A stretch of 64,000 bases of DNA from Metridium senile (taxonomy: Eukaryota > Cnidaria > Anthozoa > Actiniaria > Metridiidae), in the NCBI GenBank assembly GCA_949775045.1, contig OX459095.1:28733064-28797063 (forward strand). Reading direction: 5' to 3'. The position numbers and the translations under genes are program-made. The stretch's first letter is position 1. Each line of letters begins with the position of its first letter. Below the pieces are notes generated by a model. That model saw only the letters and a program-made list of their open reading frames with translations. It had not been told where the DNA came from and made no database searches. This document shows positions 37,003-47,201 of this stretch, one piece after another.

Positions 37003-38457
37003 TCAATCATTTTTATATCCTGTCCAATCTTTCACTGGTGCCAAGTAAACCCTGTAAGGTTCATGAAAAAAGCTAACAATCCCTAGATAAGCCATCCTTG
37101 GTACACCTGCCTTCAAATCAGACATCAGATCAAACCTATTAGCAATAGTGATAAAATCATTATTAGTTCTATACTCTATATGAACAGTATCTTTGTCAAC
37201 TTTCTTATCAATGACATCATTAACTGATACTAGCTTTGATTTATAAACTTCTGCTTTAAACATTTGATCATAGTTGTTTTCTGTGAGATATGACATGTCT
37301 TTTTCCATGAATGGATAAAACTTTTGATTCAATTGGATTTTACTCAAATGCCTGTCAAAAAACTGGCCATTGCTAACTCCAATCCTTCCAAATGTCTTAG
37401 TGCGAGATATTTCAGGACGGATACATGCACGACCTTTGCGCTGATCTGGATGTCTCATCCAGTCATCCCAGAATGCATCAGGCCACTTAGGTCCAATTTC
37501 ATCCCATGTAGATTTAGTCAAAGCCCAGCCCAAGCCAGGGAAAAAGTCACTGCGATATAAAATATCACTTCCTCTTACATAGCCATCTTTACCATTGTCA
37601 TTCCATGCTGAAATGCACCAAAGAGCTGGGTCTGTGTGCAATAGTGGTAATGTCGCTGAGAAATACTCAAAAAAGTCAGGAGCAATTTCAAGATCATCTT
37701 CAACAATGATGACAGTATCATATTTCAAGACATTAAAGACTTGTGTTAATGCCCATTTATAATGTTTTGAGAGCTTATAATACCCCAATAAATGCATCAT
37801 ATTTGGAGGAGCATTTGGCTCAGACAAGTCTGGTTGTTGTATGTATTTCACTGAGTCACCATAAGACTTAATGACATTTGATGTTTCTTGATGGCCACAA
37901 TCTTGACTGACAATAATTGGAAAAGTTTCTGAAGAGGGCCTTGTTTTTAGCAGTAAATCTAAACATCTTTTAACTGAAGGGCGATTGCAAGCAATGACAA
38001 GAACTGGAACAGGCTTGAAAGTCTTGGGTTGTATGTGGATTTGATGTCTTGAGCGTGTAGCAACATCACCAACCCGAATTTCAAAACCAGTTGTTGGAGC
38101 AACAGGCTGGAAAGGTTTGGGTTGTATGTGGATTTGATGCGTTAAACGCGTAGCATCATCACCATTCCCAGTTCCAAAACCAGTTGTTGGAGCAACAGGC
38201 TGGAAAGCTTTGGGTTGTATGTGGATTTGATGTGTTGAGCGTGTAGCATCATCACCATTCCCAGTTTCAACAGTTGTTGGAGCAATAGGCTGGAAAGCTT
38301 TGGGTTGTATGTGGATTTCATGTGTTAAACGTGCAGCATCAACGTCATCTTCACGTCCAAAACCAGAACCGTACAAAAGTTTATAAAAGGTTACAACAAA
38401 AACAATACAAAATCCACCAAGAAGTGCCTTTGGAAGTGATGATCTTCTCCTCCTCAT
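37003..38457 (-). CDS. MGAT1: alpha-1,3-mannosyl-glycoprotein 2-beta-N-acetylglucosaminyltransferase (GnT-I), single exon
   Basis: A 484-residue intronless frame from a true ATG at 38457. It is a type II Golgi membrane protein: short basic cytoplasmic tail (MRRRRSS), one membrane segment (about 9-29), a stem, then the GT13 catalytic domain from about residue 150 (PVLVIACNRP). Recognisable landmarks are FPIIVSQDCGH (179-189), the metal-binding EDD (253-255), LWCISAWNDNGK (279-290), FFPGLGWAL (305-313), FWDDWMR (329-335, site of the catalytic Asp) and RACIRPEISRTKTFG (343-357). The enzyme adds GlcNAc to Man5GlcNAc2 and so opens the hybrid and complex N-glycan pathway in the medial Golgi. The protein is longer than the vertebrate enzyme (about 445 residues) because the stem carries three full and one partial tandem repeat of 30-31 residues (residues 43-152). 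It lies head to head with PSMB2. Confidence 0.96.
   Translation of the reverse strand: MRRRRSSLPKALLGGFCIVFVVTFYKLLYGSGFGREDDVDAARLTHEIHIQPKAFQPIAPTTVETGNGDDATRSTHQIHIQPKAFQPVAPTTGFGTGNGDDATRLTHQIHIQPKPFQPVAPTTGFEIRVGDVATRSRHQIHIQPKTFKPVPVLVIACNRPSVKRCLDLLLKTRPSSETFPIIVSQDCGHQETSNVIKSYGDSVKYIQQPDLSEPNAPPNMMHLLGYYKLSKHYKWALTQVFNVLKYDTVIIVEDDLEIAPDFFEYFSATLPLLHTDPALWCISAWNDNGKDGYVRGSDILYRSDFFPGLGWALTKSTWDEIGPKWPDAFWDDWMRHPDQRKGRACIRPEISRTKTFGRIGVSNGQFFDRHLSKIQLNQKFYPFMEKDMSYLTENNYDQMFKAEVYKSKLVSVNDVIDKKVDKDTVHIEYRTNNDFITIANRFDLMSDLKAGVPRMAYLGIVSFFHEPYRVYLAPVKDWTGYKND
38002..38331 (-). repeat. in-frame tandem repeat coding for the MGAT1 stem
   Basis: Four units on the coding strand: residues 43-72, 73-103, 104-134 and a partial 135-152. 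The core is HQIHIQPKAFQPVAPTT, followed by GNGDDATR in the first two junctions. Units are close in DNA as well as protein (for example the repeated ttgggttgtatgtggatttgatg on the plus strand), so the duplication is fairly recent. The last unit runs straight into the first strand of the catalytic domain. Confidence 0.93.
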
Positions 38458-38618
38458 GTTTTGAAATAACTAACAAAGAAAGATAAGAAATAAAATACGA
38501 TTATTTCGGTCGTCGAACTTACTGCTGAATTCCGCCATTTTATTTATGGAATTGAAGACATGCGCATTAGATAGTAACCGCTGACCAGTGCACGAGGGAA
38601 AGAAAGGAAAAATTCAAG
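38458..38618. promoter_or_regulatory. probable bidirectional promoter between MGAT1 and PSMB2
   Basis: Only 161 bp separate the two start codons. The interval holds AAAATGGCGG on the minus strand (about 38533-38542), the YY1-type element common at TATA-less housekeeping promoters. On the minus strand a GTAAGT (38519-38524) and a pyrimidine-rich TTTCTTTGTTAG before the MGAT1 ATG could border a very small 5' UTR intron. No TATA box is seen. Confidence 0.6.
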
Positions 38619-41600
38619 ATGGAGTTCATGATTGGTATTCAAGGGGATGGCTTCGTTTTAGTCGCTAGTGATAGCTCTAGTGGACGAAGTATCGTTAGAA
38701 TGAAAGAAGGTAACTTATTCTCTCTTTCAGAAGTCTTCTTGGTTGATTATTCAAAGTATAGCGCAGTCTGCATCGTCTTTTTCCATGGTCTTTCAAAGTT
38801 TACTTGAATAATTTGACAATGACTCAGGAAAAACGGAATTTAGCACAATTTCTCTTTACTTTATAATTTCTCTCAGCTTTGGTTATAAGTGGAATGCTTA
38901 TAAGTATTTTTATTGCATGTCTTGAATGTGTGCTGTTTTTACACTTTTTTGAGCCTTCTTGTTCCAGTTGGTGCCAAAGCTTTTTGATGTTGGGCCTTGA
39001 CTATATTTTTTAACGTCATATTTATTGTTTTCTAGATTATGATAAAATGACACAATTAAGTAGTAAATTGGTCATGCTAGTTACTGGAGAATCAGGAGAT
39101 ACAGCACAGTTTGCTGAGTACATTGAAAAGAATGTCCAACTTTACAAAATGAGAAATGGTAAGACTAATAAGGATGTTTCTTATTTAATCTTATATGTTG
39201 CTGTAAAATAATTAGAAACAAAAAAACTGATTGAAGCAATTTTTTAATCAGAAACAATACTGACTCTACATTGGTCAGTGTTTATAAGCAAAAGTTGTAA
39301 GACCTTTTTATTATACCCAAGTATAATAATAATAATAATAATACAGGCGTTCTTGATCTTGTGGAGTTTTGGGGGAAATTTAGAATTGGGGTTCCTGCTT
39401 TATCTGGATACCCGCAAAAAAACATGGGGCCTAGACAAAAAAAGAAAGGTGGGGGAGGGTTACGTAACGCTTGCCAGCAGCCCTTGTTCTTTTGAAGAAC
39501 TTGTTTGTGGGCCAACAAAGGCTTCTTATTGGCTTGGCTGGATATTTTTGATGGGCACCTATAAATCATACATCAGTCAATAGTTTCAGCTTGTAGTGTT
39601 TATGAATCGGCGGACTAAATTGAAGAGTTATTTTGCTGGCCATTATTCCTACAGCCAGATTTCTAGGGGAATTGTTCACTGTAAAACTGAGATGTACTTT
39701 CTCAGTTCCTCTTACCCTGTTGTATATATTTGATCAATCAATTATTGTTCTTAAAATTGAAGACTTTGTAATCTGGCAGGATAATTATAATGATTGTGTT
39801 ATAGGGCTAAGTTATTTCTTAGAATCTATTTTAGAATCTATGAAATATTAAACCAAAAAAGACAATAGAGTACAAACACTAAAAGTGAGCAACATAAATA
39901 CCACTAGATACTGCTAAATTATGCAAATTCTTTTGTTCTTTGTTTAATCAACACTATTTAGTGGTAAATAGTACAAAGTATTGTACACTTTTAGTGTTTG
40001 TACTCTAGTGTTTTGAAGTAGAAACTTTATCTTTGCAATCACGATGATCAATTTGTGCATGCATGTACTTTTATTATCAAAGATATAGTAATCTCATCAA
40101 GTCCATTTAAACCTTAGCTCATCTCTTCAGAGTAAATAATCTGGTAGGGAGAATACTAAACTTGGCTGTATGAAAACAAAAGTTGAGATACACTACATAC
40201 ATACATACTATATCTGTTGAAGGACTCCAGTGTTGTTCGTTGTTGTTGTTGTTAGCTTTCAGCTCTTCCTCCATGCACCCGACACAGTCTATGCAATTCA
40301 TTAGAAACAATCAAAAATATGGTGTTACACACACATGATGGGCAAAGCAAAGATTTTCATTAAAATTTAATCTACTAGGAATAAATCTACATCTATGTAT
40401 GAATTTAAATTATTGAACTGTACATTATAATTTATTTAGGTTATGAACTGACCCCACATGCAGCAGCCAACTTTACAAGAAGAACTTTAGCAGAGTACCT
40501 CCGAAGTTCTGTAAGTATCGCAAAAATTCCTAAAAAAACTTTGACCACATTGTATTTATAAAAGTATTGCTAAAGCTTGTAACCTTGTTGATGGCTGATT
40601 TGGTTGATAGCTTGGCCATAAAGTTATGAATATAATGGCTGGTTCTCTAGTATTTTGTATGTATTCTCAAAATATATTTCTATATTTCGCTGTGTCACAC
40701 AATATTGTCACATGTTTTCTAGACAGTGAAAATGTATAAATTGACCACAAATTGTAGTTTCATTGGCTTGTACAAAAACAAAAACTCTTAAGTGATTTAG
40801 TTTGAGTTATATTGTGATTTTGTCACTTGGACATTTGTCAGCCATATTGGTGGTACATGTGCAGTTGTATGTATGTTGTAAATTCCTAAAAGCATAGGGA
40901 ATAGTTCATATTTTTGTGAAAATAACAAGTTATTTCACATGCATGTTACCATCTATTTGTTAAAGTGCGAATCAAAAAACCGTGGGCACCTAGAAATATT
41001 TTAGAAATAGTTTATTGTTTGTTGAACAACTCAGAAACAACTATATCACTGCAAGACGTTTGACCAATGTGTAGTATGATAACCTTTTGGTAATTAGAGT
41101 TGTTTATGAGTTGTTCAACAAACAATTAACGATATCTAAAATATTTCTAGGTGCCCACGGTTTTTTCGATTCACACTGTAAGATTTTTAAACATTTTATG
41201 CATATCTTGATAAAACATTTGTTATTTCATTTGTCATGAGTTTATATAATAAACAGAACATTACATGGGCACTTGGAGATACCGATTTTATCTTCTAGTA
41301 TTGATACAAATGATACAAATGTATCTCACTCGTTCGCTGCACTCACAATCAAGATATCAATTGAACAATCAAAGATAAAATCTGTATATCTGGGTGCCCA
41401 TGTAATATCCTTTACATATGGACTTGGTTTACTATAATTATGTATGATTATATCTACCATATCAATAATGCACCTTTATATAACTTTATTTCCATGCAGA
41501 CACCTTTCCAGGTTAATCTTCTAATTGCTGGTCATGGTGATGATGGTCCTGAGTTGTATCATATGGACTACCTGGCTGCTATGTCAAAGGTATAGAATTG

Positions 41601-44252
41601 TTATAAATTAGAATAGATTGTTATGTGTAATAATATAATGTGGTGCTTTCACATGCCAATAGACCAATATCACGCTATATCAATTGACATTATGAAGTAT
41701 TTGATTTACAAGAAAAAAGAGTTTACTATCAAATGTTTCACATTTATAATTTAGTAATATTGCAAAGATACATAACAATTGCTCTTATACTAACAAAGAT
41801 ACACCCTTTCCAAGAAAGTTTGTCACCCATAAAAAGCACACAAATAAGTGCTGAACCACTCGATCGATCGACACAAGCTAGTGGCGCAAAGGATCATGGA
41901 TCAGTTCAGAAACTAAATGTGCTTTCGGAATGACTTTCTTGTTGTTTGATAAGTCAAAATGGACATTTCTCAATAACATATTGACAAGTGTAGTAATGTG
42001 GCCATGAAATCTCTGCGTTCTAGTAAAGTATACATAGGTAACCCATAATCCCCTGCGCTACTAGCTTGTAGGCTTTTCACTTCACAGGTGACAAAGTTTC
42101 TCTTTTTTTAAATAAGCATTTTTGCAAAGAAATGTACATGTTGCCAGGTATTGCATGCCCAGCAAGCCTCATTATTAGTCTAGACACATACATTTCTTTG
42201 CACAAATTTCACAAAAATTATTAGTTTAAAAAATTCATAACTTCATCAATTTCAGGACAATCTTTATGGAAATTTGCAATTTAAACTAATATCGATGTGA
42301 TATATTAATAGTAAACTTCTTTTCACTGAAAAACCATTATTTTATAATGTCAAGCTAGCGTGATACAGGTGATACACAGCAGTCATATGACTATGCATGC
42401 GTGACAAAATATTCACAGCGGAAATTTTACCATTGTAAACATTAGGGATTTCATACTAAAGTGTGTTTGAATTTGATTTATAACAAATTCCCTTCAATAT
42501 ATTTTTTAAGACCAGTGTGTACTATCCCAATTATTACATGTATATAAATTCCATTGCATAACATCACTTCACGACATAATATTATAACATTGTATTGTAT
42601 CCATTACACTACACAAGATTACATCACATTAATCCATAGCATTACAATTTCACCTAGTCTCATTCTATTGGTCAATACAAATACAAGTAGAGGACTGAAT
42701 ACTAGTTTCCCTAATTAATGTAATTAAGAAATAAACCTCATAATGTAAAGGAGAAGATCAAGATATGTAAGATTCCTGAGATTTGGTGCTTTTGGTTGGA
42801 TATTGGGTGAGTTACAGCCATTCAAAACTGCCCAAAATCACAAAGGAATGTATGGATTGGAAGGACAGGTGTCCTTCCAAACCATACATTTCCTTCTATT
42901 TTTAGGCATTTTTATGAGGCTGTACTTTGGTCAAAATACAACCAAATGCAACCAAACTTACATGTCTTGATGTGCTCTATTTAATTATGATCTTCTTAAT
43001 TACATGTATCAATTAGGCAAACTAGTATCCAGTCCTCTTTTCGTTTTGGTATTGGCCAATTGTAATATTACTAGTCGGGGTACCTGTGAAAAATTCACTA
43101 CTTTTCCTAACACTTGGGCTACTCTTTGTAATGATTGGGCTCCCTGTGTCAATAATAATCCATGATGGTGAGATCGCTGCGAGACAACTTTGATTTCTAG
43201 TTTTGTAAGCATTTTACCCCCTATTGCACCCACAATTACCTGTTCTTAGCATTTATGGAATTTTGGTGGAACAGTGGGTGGGTTTTTAGGAATAAGATGC
43301 GGACATTTTTTCGCTTAGCGTATTAATAATCTTATCATTTTTGATTGTGCTTATGGTTTTGTCATACATCATGTTGTGTCATCTAGGTTCCATTTGGTGC
43401 TCATGGCTATGGGTCTTTCTTTGCTCTCAGTATCATGGATAGATATTATAAACCAAGTAAGTTATTGATTAACAATTTATTTTCATTACAGTTTTGATAA
43501 AACATGTTATCTTGGCCATCTTGTATTTTTGTATTCTAATTTTTATATTAAAATCTTGTAAGATGAATGATGTATTTTAATAATAATCTAAGATTATATT
43601 TATGTATTTGTTCTTATATTATAATATTGTAAAGTGCCTTTAACAACTAATGAAATCACACTATATATAAATAAATTTTATTTTTATTATTAAAAAGAAT
43701 ATTGCTTATTTTATGTTATCATATAAATAAAAAGTTGCTTGTTTCTCTTTCTAAAAGTATATTTTTTGTGTGCTTAGATATCAACCGTGAAGAAGCCATG
43801 GAACTTCTTAAAAGAGTCACTACTGAGGTAAAGGCTTTGATTGTTCCTTGTCCCTGCCCCTTATCCCTGCCCTCGCTCTCATCTTTGCGCTCAAACCTAC
43901 AATGTAGTCCTTGCCCCCTTCTCTCCCCTTGAACCTCCCTTGCCCTTTTCTTTGCCCTTGTCCCTGTCCTTGCCCTCTCCTATGTCTTTGCCCTCACCCT
44001 TGTCTTTGCCCTTGCCCCTGTCTTCGCCCTCACTCTTGTCTTTGCTCTCACCCCTGTCCTTGCCCTCGCCCTTGTCTTTGCCCTCACCCCTGTCCTTGCC
44101 CTCGCCCTTATCCTTGCCATTGCCAACAGTAATCTAACTCTAAACATTTTTTGTAGGTTCAAAAAAGATTTATTGTCAATCTACCTAATTTTGTTGTCCG
44201 TGTTGTTGACAAAGATGGTGTCCATGATATCTCTGTTCCTGCTGCCAATTAA
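38619..44252 (+). CDS. PSMB2: proteasome subunit beta type-2 (20S core beta4), seven exons
   Basis: The exons are 38619-38709, 39036-39158, 40440-40510, 41500-41589, 43387-43456, 43778-43827 and 44157-44252. All borders are GT-AG and phases agree; the sum is 591 nt, coding for 196 residues against about 201 in vertebrates. The product starts [20 protein letters not shown]. It carries the typical [56 protein letters not shown] and [20 protein letters not shown]. This beta subunit has no propeptide or active-site Thr1 and is a structural, non-catalytic member of the 20S core ring, in cytosol and nucleus. An ATTAAA poly(A)-type signal lies at 44323-44328. It is divergently paired with MGAT1. The introns carry several palindromic elements and a pyrimidine-rich minisatellite. 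Confidence 0.97.
39868..40005. mobile_element. MITE with GAGTACAAACAC ends, copy 2 (PSMB2 intron 2)
   Basis: 138 bp with intact inverted ends, flanked by TA on both sides (39866-39867, 40006-40007), the target of Tc1/mariner-type elements. Confidence 0.88.
40967..41178. mobile_element. palindromic element in PSMB2 intron 3
   Basis: CGAATCAAAAAACCGTGGGC at the left and GCCCACGGTTTTTTCGATTC at the right. Arms continue through ACCTAGAAATATTTTAGA and TTGTTTGTTGAACAACTC. Confidence 0.82.
41259..41409. mobile_element. second palindromic element in PSMB2 intron 3
   Basis: ATTACATGGGCAC and GTGCCCATGTAAT ends, with GATTTTATCTT / AAGATAAAATC inward. Confidence 0.75.
42687..43042. mobile_element. palindromic element in PSMB2 intron 4
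   Basis: AGAGGACTGAATACTAGTTT at the left and AAACTAGTATCCAGTCCTCT at the right, with a nested hairpin at 42843-42892 (GGAATGTATGG...TTCCAAACCATACATTTCC). A related end occurs near 51697-51720. Confidence 0.75.
43841..44135. repeat. pyrimidine-rich minisatellite in PSMB2 intron 6
   Basis: Irregular 12-36 base units built from CCTTGTCTTTGCCCTCACCC and CCTGTCCTTGCCCTCGCC. It fills most of the 329 bp intron just before the last exon. Its open frames are repeat artefacts. Confidence 0.88.
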
Positions 44253-44383
44253 CCTATCTTACTGTTATTAGTTTAGTGGTTGTGATATATATGTCATATG
44301 TAAATGTTTCTCCCTGTTTACTATTAAAACCATGGTGTGTTTAATTTTAGTCTTTCAAATTTTTTGATAGTTGTTAATTATTT

Positions 44384-44545
44384 ATTCATCCATCTATTCA
44401 CTCATCCATTTATTCATTCATTCATTAATCCATCCATTTATCCATCCATCCCTTCATTTATTCATTCATTCATTCATTCATTCATTCATTCATTCATTCA
44501 TTCATCCATTCATTCATTCATTCACTCATTCATACACTCACTCAT
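44384..44545. repeat. CATT tetranucleotide repeat
   Basis: Runs of CATTCATTCATT with CCAT and CACT variants, directly next to the LINE tail at 44547. Such repeats often grow from LINE tails. Confidence 0.9.
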
Positions 44546-44546
44546 A

Positions 44547-45799
44547 ATAATAATAACTTTATTTATTTATATAGCGCTATTTCCAATTGATGATTGCTCA
44601 ATAGCGCTTTACAATCAATACATTTGTAAACTAGTTACAAGATATAATTATGTTATACTAGAAATCTAATTTAGATACAATGTATAAGTATAAATTAAGG
44701 TGATATATGAAATATGCTTTATTATATAAAATGATCGATAGTTATCACTAAAACAAACAGTGTATCTATATATATTGTTAAAAATCTATAAATAAGCTTC
44801 TTTAAAAAGGTAAGTTTTAAGTTGACTTTTAAAACTAGAAACTGTGTTTATTAACTTAATGCTTTGCGGAAGAGAATTCCATAAATATGGCGCGGAATAA
44901 GAAAAAGCCCTAAAACCATAGGTGCGTAGGTTATAATTAGATGGAACTAAGTTATTACTTGCCGATGACCTGAGATTGCGCCTTGGTACATAGAAGTCGA
45001 TGAGGTCAGATATACACCTAATCCAAAAAAAGTTGTCGGGTCCGCCGCACAGTCCTCGCGCCAAAAACACAGTGAATATTTTGATGAGAGTGATAAAACA
45101 AGAAAATAAAAGTAGGCACAGCACTATTTCGTTGAAAAAAGTACCACACTAGAGTGTGAACATGCAAATAAATTAATTACTGATTAGATATAACCAATAT
45201 CTTTCACAGTCTTGGCGCGAGGACTGTGCGGCGGACCAGACAACGTTTTTTGGATTAGGTGTATATTTAGGTGCTAAGTTGTTCATAGCTTTATATATGT
45301 TAACAATAAGTGTTTGTATTTTATTCTGTATTCTATTGGTAACCATTGCAGTTTACGTAATGTAGGTGTAATATGTTCATATTTCTTAGTAAGAGTTATT
45401 ATTCTGGCTGCCGCATTTTGGACTTTCTGTAGTTTAGCTAGCGTACAGCTCGGGAGACCATAAATAGCAGAGTTGCAGAAATCAAGTCTTGATGTTATTA
45501 GTGCGTGGACTAGAGTTTGTAGATTTTTGGCTTAAGTATTTCCTTATTCTGCTAATATTTCGTAGATGGTAAAACAAGTTCTACAAGTATTGGTGACATG
45601 CTGTTCCATTTTCAAATGTTTGAATCGGATCATCACACACTGCCAGGGATCCTAGTGAGGGCAACGGATGATGCCGAGCACCCGGTAAAAGTACTTCTGT
45701 TTTATCGGTGTTTAGTTTAAGATAGTTTAAAGTCATCCATGCGTCGACATCACGAATGCATGCTTCCATTTGATGTTTTGCGATATTCATGTCGTCCAT
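44547..45799 (-). pseudogene. L2/CR1-like LINE 3' remnant
   Basis: Minus-strand pieces read WMTLNYLKLNTDKTEVLLPG (about 45740-45680), then [44 protein letters not shown], and after the inserted MITE RNLRSSASNNLVP, TYGFRAFSYSAPYLWNSLPQ and SFKSQLKTYLF before a stop at 44786. This is the standard end of an L2/CR1 reverse transcriptase. Its 3' UTR holds two AGCGCTATT/AGCGCTTTA blocks (44565-44610) and an ATT-rich tail. It is frameshifted, truncated at its 5' end, and split by the MITE at 45014-45262. Confidence 0.87.
45014..45262. mobile_element. MITE with ACACCTAATYCAAAAAA ends, copy 2, inside the LINE
   Basis: Same ends and same GGTCCGCCGCACAGTCCTCG block as at 25518-25775. It interrupts the LINE reading frame between APKY and ISDLID, so it landed after the LINE. 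Confidence 0.88.
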
Positions 45800-47201
45800 G
45801 CATGAGTTTGATTTAAGTAATGATCCTTATAAAAGCACTTCCTTTTGTTCTGCGGCATTTCACTTTCCCCACATCCAAATTGTGAGATTTTTTCTAATGA
45901 GATGTATTGACATATACACAGTAAGTTTTGGAAGAACAATTCTTGTTTACGCGCGTTTCTGCAAAGTTTTCTATAGAGTTAAAAGTTTTAAACCAATCAG
46001 AGGAGTCGGAGACAAAAGAAATTAAGGAAAGGTAGACAATTTGCAGTGTTCCCCACATAGAATTTCTCTATAATTTAACCTTAGTAGAACTATTTGTATA
46101 AGGAAATTATTGCATAAATAAGTTGATTTGATTATCCACAAAGTTATGGCAATTTTTCATGTTTCAACCAATCAGACGACCAGTTTAAACAATACTACAA
46201 TTATCACCTTTGCACATTCCTTGCCGTTCCTGCTATCGTTCTTACGCGGATCGTTACCTAAACGTAATGTAAATCTGCGTATCGTCCGCGTATAGATGGT
46301 ACTGCATATCATGGAGTCGAATGATTTCTCCAATTCATTTATTTATCCATCCATTTATCCACCCTTCATTTATTCATTTATTGATTTGATTTCTTTATGG
46401 TTATGTTACTTACCGTGCAAAACAAACAAACGTCGTTCCCATGTACTTTTCCCGTGAAACCTGACCTTAAATTAAGGTTGCAACTGGCTGCAACGAGGTT
46501 GCAAATAAAACTAGACTCCCTGATGGCGACTTACTGGGCTACCTCGATGGCTCAGATTTCCTATTACACCCATCTTGCTCAGACCACACCCATTTTGACA
46601 TATGCGCGTAACTCGAACTTGAAACGGCGAAACAACATTTTCGAGTTACGCGCTCTTGTGGTCACCAGATTTCAAGATTAACAAGCACTTCAGAAAAACA
46701 GGATTTATTTCCAAAAAATTAAAAGTTTATGACAGCTTTGTTTAACTCTCCGACTCTCAGCAAAATGTGCGTGTCCTAGCGCGAAACTCGAAGAGCGCGT
46801 AGCTCGAAGCGCGTAACTTAAGTTTTTCCTTCCCTCCTATTTTAGTGGTACTCGACCTGCGGGTGCATGACTTTAATTGTTGCAAAGGCTTTAAAATCGA
46901 TCTCAGTTCTAAGACCAACAAAATATAAAACCGGCAATCTTTTTTCAAAATTCTAGATCATGTTTAAGGACGTTCGCGGGAAAGTAAGTTAACAATAGAT
47001 TTTTCTTCAAACTTCGAATTGTGAAGTACGATCATATCATCATACAAGTTATGAGCAAATAAAAAATGGGGGCCATCGTACTCTTTTAGGAGTGAGATGA
47101 TCTCAAAGTTATTTTTTGGTAAAAAAACCGAATGGATTGCCAAACATTTTTTGAGACAAACGTTTGCTAACCTATAGATAAATATTATGTGTAAGTATTT
47201 A
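45800..47201. other. intergenic, no supported gene
   Basis: It holds a short CATT-type repeat at 46332-46385 and GC-richer patches with CGCGTAAC motifs near 46600 and 46800 (inverted relative to each other, probably another decayed element). Confidence 0.45.

Noticed and set aside
43841..44162. Ser/Pro/Leu-rich and Arg/Ala-rich frames
   Set aside because: Products of the pyrimidine minisatellite in PSMB2 intron 6; the flanking exons prove this is intronic.
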